From Parabacteroides timonensis (GTDB lineage: Bacteria; Bacteroidota; Bacteroidia; Bacteroidales; Tannerellaceae), in the NCBI RefSeq assembly GCF_900128505.1, contig NZ_LT669941.1:1424048-1488047 (forward strand): a DNA stretch of 64,000 nucleotides. Reading direction: 5' to 3'. Below the pieces are notes generated by a model. The model had not been told where the DNA came from, made no database searches, and saw only the letters and a list, made by a program, of their open reading frames with translations. Positions 7,884 to 16,516 of the stretch are shown here, one piece after another. Made by a program: the position numbers and the translations under genes. The number at the start of each line of letters is the position of its first letter. The first letter of the stretch is position 1.

Positions 7884-10331
7884 TTATTCTTTATCCTTCG
7901 TTTTATTATATCCGATCCGCGACAAGATACCGAGGACGATAACAAGCGCTCCGGCTATATACAGATAAGTGAAGATACCATGTACATTATCGTTCTGTCC
8001 ATACGAGTGCATACCGCTCAGGAAATAATTCACACCGAAGAAAGTCATCAATACCGAGGAGAAAGCCACTACCGAGCAGAGGTTGAATAACCAGTCGCTA
8101 TACCAGCGTTTCACCAGATGAAGGTGCGTTACGACCGCGTAAACAACCATTGTGATAAGTGCCCAAGTTTCTTTCGGGTCCCAACCCCAGTAACGTCCCC
8201 ATGATTCGTTTGCCCAGACTGCTCCGAGGAATGTACCGATCGTCATCAAGGTAAGTCCGACCAGTAACGACATCTCGTTGACGATAGTCAATTCTTTCAC
8301 GCGGGCTTTCAGCAAGTCTGTGTTCTTCTTTCCTGCAATGCTTGTCATCACCAGGTTTGTCAGTCCGATCAGGCAACTGATACCGAAGAAGCCATAAGCC
8401 GCCACGATCACCGCTACATGGAACATCAGCCAAGGCGATTTCAATACCGGAACCAACGGGTTGATCTCCGGATCCATCCAGTTCAGTCCCGACACAAAGA
8501 GGATAATGCCTCCGAACAGGGTAGCCAACGCAAAGGTCACCGTACTGCGCTTAACAAACAACAGACCGGCTAATACGGTAGCCCAGGCCACATAGACCAT
8601 GGTCTCGTACGAGTTGCTCCACGGTGCATAACCGGCGATATACCAACGCATCCCCATCCCCAACATGTGGAAGAAGAAGACACCCAGGATAGCTATACCC
8701 AATATCCAGATACCTGCCGTCATCCATTTCTTCTGCTTGAACAGCATCACAAATGAGAATACGAGCAACAATCCGCCCAGGATCAGGTAACCGATCTTAC
8801 AGTAGCGGAATATATCCATCTTGTTATATTTCAGCTCCGTTTCTATCTTTTTCGGAGAGATATCCAGTGTTTTGTTTTTGGCCTGCTGATAGGTAGCGAT
8901 CATATCGACTACTTCATCCGATTTCGACCAGTCACCGGTTTGCAATGCATCCTGCACTTCGGCCAGATACCAATCCATGATACGGGATACAAACAGAGAG
9001 TCTTTGCCGGAGAAAGACGACAGGTCGTCACCCGGAGCATACCAGGTATGATTCGGATCGTCTTCTTTCGGGAAAAGATTCAACATCTGATGATTGATCA
9101 GTTGGTGGAAAATATTGATCTGTTCGTCCAGTTTAAGCAGGTCTTTATCGAAACGGTTGCGTTCGGCCGGCATCTTGTTGTAGGCCTCTTCCAGCTTTTC
9201 CTGTAACTTATAGTTTCCATTATTATCGAACACCTGAAGGTAAGCACACTCGCCGTCCGTCAGGTCATAGTAATTAGCCAGTTCCTTATTGGAAAGGGCA
9301 ATAAACGGAACACGCATCCACATGTCCGGCATAGCCAGCATACTCAAGAGGAACTGGTCGGAATTCATCTTACCGATCTTATCCGCTTTATGCAACTTGC
9401 GAAGAATCTCCGAAGAGAATGTATTGACCGGCATCATACGGCCGCTACGCGATTGTATGGGCAACGAACCGAACTTAACGGCATGTTCCGGAGTAACCCT
9501 GTATTTCTGTACGGCGTCCAGCATGGGGGAAGCCTCCCCCTTTGCCTGTGCGGACACTGCCGAGAGAGCCAATAAGACCAATACGACCGTAGCCGACTTC
9601 GTAACCGAACGCAACTCTTTCATACGACGGCTCAGTTTCATAAAGCGGGTGTTCTTCCCTACAAGGGAAATAACCAATCCGATCACCAACAAAAGATAAC
9701 CGGTATACGTTATATTCCGTCCTGCCACATCACGGTTGACAGAAAGGATGGTTCCACGTTCATCCGGGTCATAAGAAGCCTGGAAGAAGCGGTAACCTTT
9801 TACATCTAAAATATTATTCATGAATATCCGTTCGCGGCGTGTCGTACCATCTACATGAACCAAAACTTCGCTTTCATAAGAAGACGGACTCGAAGAGCCG
9901 GGATAACGGGTCAAAGTAAATTTCTCAAGTTCAACAGTGAACGGTAAGGTATGGAAAGTGGTCAGATCGCCCGAGCGGACTGCTATCTGATCGGTTGCTT
10001 CGCCTTCGCGAAGGTGAAGGATACCTTCTTCGCCAAACTGGAAAGAGGTAAGTGCGCCCAAAAGGATGATAATAAAGGAGGTATGAACAATCAACAGTCC
10101 CCATCTGCGTTGTTTGATGTATTGATATTTGACAAGAACGGCTATAAAATTAACTACTAAAAGGAATTGCAACAGAAAGAATAACGGGGAATAATAAACC
10201 ATTGCTTTGGCTGCCGGCGTTCCATGGTACTTTTCTATAAAAGTAGCGATTGCCAGACCAAAACCATAAAGGAGTAACAGAACGATTGTCGTTACAAAGG
10301 AAGAGAGTATTCTTTCGAGAGTTGCTTTCAT
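7884..10331 (-). CDS. System II cytochrome c synthase, CcsB-CcsA (ResB-ResC) fusion
   Basis: An 815-residue inner-membrane protein joining a ResB/CcsB-type N-terminal half (helices near residues 10-120 and 215, with a periplasmic domain between) to a CcsA half with the haem-handling motif WGRYWGWDPKETWAL and conserved His residues in MTFFGVNYFLSGMHSYG. Such fusions export haem and attach it to CxxCH motifs in the periplasm. ATG at 10331 (MKATLERIL) is preferred because the longer frame starts at TTG. Placement directly after two genes for secreted CxxCH proteins (10557-14561 and 16517-18292) suggests it serves them, although it could be the cell's only cytochrome c synthase. Confidence 0.92.
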   Translation of the reverse strand: MKATLERILSSFVTTIVLLLLYGFGLAIATFIEKYHGTPAAKAMVYYSPLFFLLQFLLVVNFIAVLVKYQYIKQRRWGLLIVHTSFIIILLGALTSFQFGEEGILHLREGEATDQIAVRSGDLTTFHTLPFTVELEKFTLTRYPGSSSPSSYESEVLVHVDGTTRRERIFMNNILDVKGYRFFQASYDPDERGTILSVNRDVAGRNITYTGYLLLVIGLVISLVGKNTRFMKLSRRMKELRSVTKSATVVLVLLALSAVSAQAKGEASPMLDAVQKYRVTPEHAVKFGSLPIQSRSGRMMPVNTFSSEILRKLHKADKIGKMNSDQFLLSMLAMPDMWMRVPFIALSNKELANYYDLTDGECAYLQVFDNNGNYKLQEKLEEAYNKMPAERNRFDKDLLKLDEQINIFHQLINHQMLNLFPKEDDPNHTWYAPGDDLSSFSGKDSLFVSRIMDWYLAEVQDALQTGDWSKSDEVVDMIATYQQAKNKTLDISPKKIETELKYNKMDIFRYCKIGYLILGGLLLVFSFVMLFKQKKWMTAGIWILGIAILGVFFFHMLGMGMRWYIAGYAPWSNSYETMVYVAWATVLAGLLFVKRSTVTFALATLFGGIILFVSGLNWMDPEINPLVPVLKSPWLMFHVAVIVAAYGFFGISCLIGLTNLVMTSIAGKKNTDLLKARVKELTIVNEMSLLVGLTLMTIGTFLGAVWANESWGRYWGWDPKETWALITMVVYAVVTHLHLVKRWYSDWLFNLCSVVAFSSVLMTFFGVNYFLSGMHSYGQNDNVHGIFTYLYIAGALVIVLGILSRIGYNKTKDKE

Positions 10332-10356
10332 TTGTTGTTTTATTAAGTTATGTCGC

Positions 10357-10364
10357 CAAAGATA
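10357..10364 (-). promoter_or_regulatory. Probable -7 box before ccsBA
   Basis: TATCTTTG on the minus strand, 26 bp before the start codon. A clear -33 TTTG is not seen at the right distance, so the promoter may be weak or need an activator. Confidence 0.4.
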
Positions 10365-10487
10365 AAGAATTTCTGTTACAAGCCTGTTACTATTCAATCA
10401 GAGGCTGCTTTATTCTGATAAAAAACGTAAGCTTTTTTCCTGAAAGACGTACGCTTTCTCCACTAAAACTGCCGGGCTTTTTTATAA

Positions 10488-10517
10488 ACAGTTGCCCGGA
10501 ACTAGCCGGACAACTGT
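10488..10517 (-). terminator. Possible terminator after the haem-SUMF1 gene
   Basis: ACAGTTG(x)CCGG pairs with CCGG(x)CAACTGT around a 6-base loop, about 40 bp after the stop codon. The T-run on the minus strand is poor (TTTAT), so read-through into ccsBA is likely. Confidence 0.45.
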
Positions 10518-10556
10518 CTGATCTTCTATTTTTATCTTTTAGACATATCTTGTGGA

Positions 10557-13500
10557 TTAGTCTTCAATTATTACACGGAAGCCTACGTTAAATACACGCT
10601 GGTACGGATAGTACGCCTTACGTGCATAAGAGGTAGAGAACTTCGGACGTTCGATATATGAACCACCACGAACCACTTTATGGTCTGAAGTGACCTTAGC
10701 CTTTTCATTATAAGGATAAGGAACATAATCTGAACGAGTCCATTCTGAAACGTTACCGTGCATGTTATACAAACCGAACGGGTTAGCCTGGTAAACCTTG
10801 TCACCTGTCTGGATCAACTGACCGTCGTCTACACCTTCTTCTTTAGGCAGGTAAGTATAATACTTATACCAATAAGAGTTAGGTGACATCGGTTTCGGGT
10901 CTACTCCACTTACTGCGAATAGTAAAGTAGTCTTGTCGGCCAGGTTCTCGAATTTACCAAAGTCTGTATTCATGTCGCCATACCAGAAATCACTGTCGCT
11001 ACCTGCGCGGCAAGCCCATTCCCATTGTGCTTCGGTAGGAAGCGTAATGTTCAAGCCTGTTTTTTCGCTCAGTTGCTTACAATATTCCATAGCATCGTTG
11101 TAGTTTACACGGATAACCGGTTGTTTCGGTTCGTTAGCCGGATAACCCTGTACCACGTGGTCTTTCCACAACTGGTCAACGAAACGACTATCGTGATCCG
11201 GATAGATAACGTTGAACTGTTCGTTCGTTACTTCCATTTCACCCATCCAGAATGCTTTACCGATCTTCACCTTGGCAGTAGGATAAGCATCCGATTCGCC
11301 ACGATAGCTACCCATTACGAATTCACCTGCAGGGATACGAACGAAGTTAATCTTCACACCCGGAGCGATTTCAACCTCTTTGCGGTTGCTCGTTTCTTTT
11401 GCAAGCATATCCTTGATAGCAGCCTTGTCGAACGGCCAGCCTTTAGCCTTCAATGTCTTTTCTTTTACAGGAGCAGACTTTTCAGGCATTACCGGAGTGA
11501 TCGGACCTTGAGCTTTCAGATAATCGGCATAGTCGGCGATTTCTTTCTTCCAGTCTACACCCATGCCGTTAGCATATTTGTCAGTCAGTTCCTTACGACG
11601 TTTGATCTGATCGAATCCCTGGTAAGGAATGATTTCTTTACCCAGTACGTTAGCATCGAAGTAACCTTTATCAGGAGCGTTATAGTCGATCCAGTTATAC
11701 AGTTTCAACCATTCTTCATCTGTCAGCTTCACGTTGTGGTGCCCCTTCTTCAGGATACGAACCAGTTCGCTTGTGTTAGGATGATATTCGTACGGCTGAA
11801 GAACAACCATATCACCTTCACCACCCTGACGGTGTACGTACGGATGGATATTCAGATATGATGTACCATAACCCAGTTTATCTTTCTTACCGCCACGCAG
11901 GTCGAATGCTTTGCCTTCACCGTTGTGACAAGCGATACAAGCACGATCGAGGATCGGCTGAACTTCCAGGTCGAAAGTGAATGAGCGAACACCACCTTCG
12001 GGAGCCTTCAACGGAGTAGCTGCTTTCTGAGAAGCGATCACACGTTTAGGAATAGGTATCTGGTTCTGGTCTTCGTGACAACCGATACAAGAGACTACTT
12101 CACCCGGCTGACCTGTAAACCAGCTACGCATCCACTGGATAGCTACGCCATCCTTATCGATTGGCTGGATAGAGATCGGAGTGTTAGCCGGCACCTTGAA
12201 GATAACCGAACCGTCTTCTTCAACAGGAACAGTACCCAGGATACGTTTGATATCCCAACCACTTTGGATACCATGCCAGTTATGGTCTGAACGAGTCTTC
12301 ACATAAGCATATTCGTAAGCATGCAGACGAAGTTCTTTTACTGTTCCGCGAGGAATACCACGCAGACCTTCGCCTTCATAGATATCCTGGATGAATACAG
12401 TAGCCTCTTTCTGATCCAGCTTAACGCGGTCAGGAATTGACGGAGGAGTTTTTGCTTTCTTCACCAGGATCGGGCTGATATAACCTTCACCTTCTGCCTG
12501 CATCAAACAAGTAACGTTGTCATAAACGTCCACCAGATAAAGTCCCCACAATGACTGCGGATCCAATTTAGCGGCAACCAGGAAGTATTTATCGCTCAAA
12601 GCTGTCGGTTTAACGAACTGCGGCCATACGCCGTTTACCAGTTCATCTTTGATCAACTCCTGGATAGGACGGTTACGGTGAGGAATTTCCTGTACCATAC
12701 CGCCAACGCTCTTACGTCCCTTGCTCGGATCGAATACGATCAGACGTCCTGAACGGGCAACACCGTGGTGACCGGAAATGATACCTACAAATGCAGATCC
12801 TTGTCCGGGTAACGGTTGAATATCGAATGTACTGTTCGGGAACATAGCACCGCTACCATAAAGGGCTTTGTTTTCTGTTCCGTCCGGGTTCATGTGCATT
12901 ACTATACGGGAATAGTAGTGAGTCAAATCGGTATACTCCCAACGAGTGTACATAACACGACCGTTGTTCATTACAACCGGATTCCAGTTGGCATCCTGGT
13001 CGAATGTCAAACGACGCAGATTCTTATCCTTCGGAGTATAAAGAACCATGTTACCAACAGGGTCATCACCGCTAACACAAGGTACACCCTGGTAACCGAT
13101 GTTAGAGTTGGCGATAATACGTCCGTCGGGCAGGTATGTACCGTCATAGAATTCCAGATCCGGTTCTTCGTTTTCAACCAACTGCTTGCAGCCGGTTCCG
13201 TCCAGTTTTACTTCGAATACATTCCAACGTTTGTCCGGCATCAATGTCGTGAACATAACACGGTCTGCATCCCAGTGCATTCTCAGGTCGGCAATAGAAG
13301 CATCTTCTACTGTGGGGCGGAAGATACTCTTCATCTGCATGTCGCCACGCAGATCGCTCAGCTCGACAATCTCTGCATTGAAACCGCTACGGCGTGCAGA
13401 TTCCTGGTTACTCCAGTTATTAGCCTGTGTTCCCAGATCCGGAGCCATTGCCTGACGGGCAGTAGAACCTAACTTATAACGAACAGCTACAATCTTGTCT

Positions 13501-14561
13501 GCATCCAATAACGGGTTACCCAACAGGATAGCTTTTTTGTTACCCAAAGCCTTACGAGCATTTGCCAATGCTTGTTCGTCGCCTTTGTAAATACCACTGA
13601 AACCTTTCTGTTCGAGTTGTACCAACTCGTTCAGCATCGGTTCGTATTTGGCAGCATCAAAACCTTTCTGCTTTTTCATATCCGCAAAAGCAAGTTTAAT
13701 TGCTTCTACGTTCAACCATTCGAGGTCGTTCTGCACAGCATAAACATCCTGAATCTTTTCAAACAACTCCAGATATTTACGAATCTGTGTGTTTACATCC
13801 TTTTCGGCAGCGATCTGCTGGATAACACTTTTATAGTATGAACCGTCTTTCAATTTGGTGATTAATGATTCTACCGCCTGCTTCTCGATAGAGGCATCGG
13901 GAGTAATCAACCAAGTATCCAGTCCGTCCATCATTGCGCCCAACATACCGATCTGTCCGGGATATTTAGCGATCAATTCGTCGCCAACGAACTTAGGCAC
14001 TACGTTCAATGCCTGGAAATATACACTACCACCGGAAGAAGTATCGTCGATACCTACTTCAGCTTCAAAGCGAACATATTTTCCTTTTATCGGATAAACC
14101 AATGTACCATTTGCATGACAGAATACACCATGTTTGTATTCTTTGCCAGCAATAAAGATCTCATGGTCATAAGCATTCACATTCATTTTTGGTTTGGCCC
14201 AACCAGCCACACCATATTCGAAAGGAACTTCATCCAGCCATACGGAAGAACCGTCGGCAGCAATTAAGCGGGCATTACCCCAAACAGCCTGGTCGTAATC
14301 AGAGCCGTCCGGACCACCGGCAGTAATAAGCACCAGCTTATCCACGCCTTTCAAATCAACCGCAAACGGTTCTGCTTTTTCCTTGTGCTTCTTCCAGGTG
14401 GAAATGACAGGCATATTGGCCTTTTGAAGCTCATTGCGCAGTTCCGTCTTGGCTTTGATGGAGGCATCAATCCAGGTATCCACCTTTTTTTGCTTCGGGG
14501 CTGCCGAAGCAAAAAGGGAGGAGGATAAGAAGAGTGATACTAATAAAAAATATTTATTCAT
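10557..14561 (-). CDS. Hydrazine synthase alpha-like di-haem protein fused to an NPCBM domain and SUMF1
   Basis: A 1334-residue secreted protein with a Sec signal (cleavage near ASAAP, residue 20). Domain order: an NPCBM-type carbohydrate-binding module (about 70-190), a helical linker, a TolB-like propeller (about 425-820) with repeats such as YLPDGRIIANSN and NGRVMYTRWEYTD, two c-type haem sites CIGCH (825-829) and CIACH (875-879), then a SUMF1/formylglycine-generating-type domain (about 1070-1334) with PTEAQWEWACRAG and NMHGNVSEWTRS. The propeller plus paired CxxCH core follows the plan of hydrazine synthase alpha (family memory). The SUMF1 fusion is not part of the anammox enzyme, and no Tyr follows the first haem motif where I recall the catalytic haem ligand. 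The gene is fourth after the IclR gene. Real function unknown; a periplasmic redox or oxidative-modification enzyme is inferred. Confidence 0.8.
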   Translation of the reverse strand: MNKYFLLVSLFLSSSLFASAAPKQKKVDTWIDASIKAKTELRNELQKANMPVISTWKKHKEKAEPFAVDLKGVDKLVLITAGGPDGSDYDQAVWGNARLIAADGSSVWLDEVPFEYGVAGWAKPKMNVNAYDHEIFIAGKEYKHGVFCHANGTLVYPIKGKYVRFEAEVGIDDTSSGGSVYFQALNVVPKFVGDELIAKYPGQIGMLGAMMDGLDTWLITPDASIEKQAVESLITKLKDGSYYKSVIQQIAAEKDVNTQIRKYLELFEKIQDVYAVQNDLEWLNVEAIKLAFADMKKQKGFDAAKYEPMLNELVQLEQKGFSGIYKGDEQALANARKALGNKKAILLGNPLLDADKIVAVRYKLGSTARQAMAPDLGTQANNWSNQESARRSGFNAEIVELSDLRGDMQMKSIFRPTVEDASIADLRMHWDADRVMFTTLMPDKRWNVFEVKLDGTGCKQLVENEEPDLEFYDGTYLPDGRIIANSNIGYQGVPCVSGDDPVGNMVLYTPKDKNLRRLTFDQDANWNPVVMNNGRVMYTRWEYTDLTHYYSRIVMHMNPDGTENKALYGSGAMFPNSTFDIQPLPGQGSAFVGIISGHHGVARSGRLIVFDPSKGRKSVGGMVQEIPHRNRPIQELIKDELVNGVWPQFVKPTALSDKYFLVAAKLDPQSLWGLYLVDVYDNVTCLMQAEGEGYISPILVKKAKTPPSIPDRVKLDQKEATVFIQDIYEGEGLRGIPRGTVKELRLHAYEYAYVKTRSDHNWHGIQSGWDIKRILGTVPVEEDGSVIFKVPANTPISIQPIDKDGVAIQWMRSWFTGQPGEVVSCIGCHEDQNQIPIPKRVIASQKAATPLKAPEGGVRSFTFDLEVQPILDRACIACHNGEGKAFDLRGGKKDKLGYGTSYLNIHPYVHRQGGEGDMVVLQPYEYHPNTSELVRILKKGHHNVKLTDEEWLKLYNWIDYNAPDKGYFDANVLGKEIIPYQGFDQIKRRKELTDKYANGMGVDWKKEIADYADYLKAQGPITPVMPEKSAPVKEKTLKAKGWPFDKAAIKDMLAKETSNRKEVEIAPGVKINFVRIPAGEFVMGSYRGESDAYPTAKVKIGKAFWMGEMEVTNEQFNVIYPDHDSRFVDQLWKDHVVQGYPANEPKQPVIRVNYNDAMEYCKQLSEKTGLNITLPTEAQWEWACRAGSDSDFWYGDMNTDFGKFENLADKTTLLFAVSGVDPKPMSPNSYWYKYYTYLPKEEGVDDGQLIQTGDKVYQANPFGLYNMHGNVSEWTRSDYVPYPYNEKAKVTSDHKVVRGGSYIERPKFSTSYARKAYYPYQRVFNVGFRVIIED

Positions 14562-14598
14562 GTATCTTTAATATAAGGTGTTAACAACTACAATTGGA

Positions 14599-15336
14599 TT
14601 ACAGAGAAGCCTTCGGATTTGTAAAACGAAGACCGTCATTATCATGATAACATGCCCATTCGTCAACAATAGCACCTTCCGGACCAGCCATCAAGAAGTG
14701 GAATGATTCGATTTTCTTCAAAGGCAATACTTCACCCACTTTCTGAATAGTGAAGTTCTTACTCTTAATCGGACCGTGACTAGCGGGAATTGCAGGAGCG
14801 TTAGGAGTTTCATCTCCAATTTCAGAGAAGTTGTAAGCCCATCCCTTTTCAACCATCCATGTTTCATGTTTAGCCGGGAATTTGGTTTTTACGTGAGCGT
14901 GTTCTGGGATCATCTGACCCGGAAGCAGATAGATAGCGTGAGCGAAGTATCCGTGTTCTGCATCGTTGATCCAGAAGATACCCCCCATACCTACATTTTC
15001 GAAGTCGCCCAAACCGAAGTCTGTTACCCAGATGTCTTTAGCCATCAGGTCGGTGAAAGGAACACCGTAGAATTCAAACATGTCTTTCATTGCTTTCAAA
15101 GCAACTTCCTGATCGAACTTGCCGTCTTTATAGAAATCGGCGTTTGTGTACTTTTTAGAATAAGTCATTTCTTTATTAGTTTTACAATTAGAATTTTTAT
15201 CGCATTTGCATTGTTCAGTGCATCCGCCCTCTCCGTTGCAACAAGTAGCGTCACTTGTTTTGTTGCCAGTACATGCCACCATAGAACTTAATAAAAGCCC
15301 TACAGCCATTGTTTTAATACTTAATCCTTTTTTCAT
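14599..15336 (-). CDS. Cys-rich lipoprotein with a cupin domain
   Basis: A 245-residue lipoprotein (lipobox SSMVAC, Cys22). The anchor is followed by a cysteine-rich linker: eight Cys in about 35 residues counting the lipid Cys. The C-terminal two thirds is a cupin with PEHAHVKTKFPAKHETWMV, offering the His-x-His...Glu metal ligand set, and resembles D-lyxose isomerase-type cupins in outline. An extracytoplasmic sugar isomerase would be unusual, so substrate binding or a metal-dependent oxygenase role is also possible. It lies 37 bp before the haem-SUMF1 gene and 71 bp after the Rid-like gene in the same operon. The Cys-rich linker might hold copper or another metal. Confidence 0.7.
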   Translation of the reverse strand: MKKGLSIKTMAVGLLLSSMVACTGNKTSDATCCNGEGGCTEQCKCDKNSNCKTNKEMTYSKKYTNADFYKDGKFDQEVALKAMKDMFEFYGVPFTDLMAKDIWVTDFGLGDFENVGMGGIFWINDAEHGYFAHAIYLLPGQMIPEHAHVKTKFPAKHETWMVEKGWAYNFSEIGDETPNAPAIPASHGPIKSKNFTIQKVGEVLPLKKIESFHFLMAGPEGAIVDEWACYHDNDGLRFTNPKASL

Positions 15337-15407
15337 TTCGCTTTTAATTTATGTTAGTAATATTTGCTTTCTTTCGTCAAACGGTCAACATGATCCGGCA
15401 GAGGTCA

Positions 15408-16502
15408 TCATAACACTGCAATCCCTTCAATCTCTATTAGTAATTCATCCCTGCAAACATCCGCCCACATATAGGAGATGGGGATATTCAACTTGTAGTC
15501 ATTCAACAGTCTTTCTGCTTCCTCATAGAATGACTTGTCTTTCAGATACACCCGGAGCATTTTCAGTTTTGCTTCACCGATCAGTTCGGCAATATTCTCC
15601 ATCGTGATATGGAGCTGACGCCCCAACCCTACTCCGATCAAGCTTTCTTCACCGCGGATGGCTGCCGTCCCGGAGATATAGATCAACTCACGGTCGCCGA
15701 AGGTCATACTCTTTGCACGTTCAAACTTCGGAGTTGTCTTTTTACAGTTAGCCGCTTCCAGCACTCCTTCCGAGTAAGCGTGTGCAGCAATCTGCAATTT
15801 ATTATCGATCGGAGTCGCAAAGCAATCCGGGTTCGAGAATACGGCTGCATCCAGATCAACCAGTACACCACCCAGGTTTGCACCGATACCTGTCGCTGCA
15901 GGATAACCGTTCTCCCAGGTCGTCTTGGCATAATACTCACTACGGGAGTTATTAAATATCTGGTAATGCTGGTCGTCACCATCGAATTTAGTGATCTGTT
16001 CGATATAATTCCACTGACGGATGATACTGTTGATCGGGAAACCCTCTCTCCGCATCAAGTCGGACACCAATTGGAATACTTCCTTCGATTGTACCTCGAT
16101 ACCAAAATTTATAACGTCGCCATGGAAACCTCCGGCAAACAGAAAACGGCCGCTACCATTTTCCAGTATAACATACGGGAACGTTCCGATATGTTTATAC
16201 GTAATATGATCTCCCGCATCGGGAGTATATGTATGGGCTTCAAGGATCAGTCCTCCGTTCAACGGCGGTTGAGACACATAGCTCAATACCGGCTCATGAT
16301 TCCCATAATACTTACGAACCTTTTCACGCAGCAATATACGGCGTGAAACATACTGTTCGTTATCACTCGGCATACCGAAAAAGGCTAGCCTGAATATTTG
16401 TTCATTCTGCGGAAGCTGGGCAAGCAGCTTATCAACCATCTTTCCAAATTCCGCTTTTTCAGTAGTGTAAATGTTGTATTCTATCTTATCGCAATAATTC
16501 AT
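15408..16502 (-). CDS. Rid/chorismatase-fold protein (FkbO/Hyg5-like)
   Basis: A 364-residue protein with no signal peptide. Its middle and end resemble the two RidA-like halves of chorismatases: IIRQWNYIEQI, HYQIFNNSRSEYYA, YPAATGIGANLGG, then FERAKSMTFGDRELIYISGTAAIRGEES and a Rid-type C-terminus. Chorismatases hydrolyse chorismate to 3- or 4-hydroxybenzoate or a dihydrodiol; other relatives deaminate imines. An AGGAGG site 5 nt before the ATG (16508-16513) suggests strong translation. It lies between two secreted haem-protein genes, though it should stay in the cytoplasm unless exported by an unusual route. It might make an aromatic metabolite or clear reactive imines from the pathway; this is inference. 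Confidence 0.7.
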   Translation of the reverse strand: MNYCDKIEYNIYTTEKAEFGKMVDKLLAQLPQNEQIFRLAFFGMPSDNEQYVSRRILLREKVRKYYGNHEPVLSYVSQPPLNGGLILEAHTYTPDAGDHITYKHIGTFPYVILENGSGRFLFAGGFHGDVINFGIEVQSKEVFQLVSDLMRREGFPINSIIRQWNYIEQITKFDGDDQHYQIFNNSRSEYYAKTTWENGYPAATGIGANLGGVLVDLDAAVFSNPDCFATPIDNKLQIAAHAYSEGVLEAANCKKTTPKFERAKSMTFGDRELIYISGTAAIRGEESLIGVGLGRQLHITMENIAELIGEAKLKMLRVYLKDKSFYEEAERLLNDYKLNIPISYMWADVCRDELLIEIEGIAVL

Positions 16503-16516
16503 CGATTCCTCCTTAC

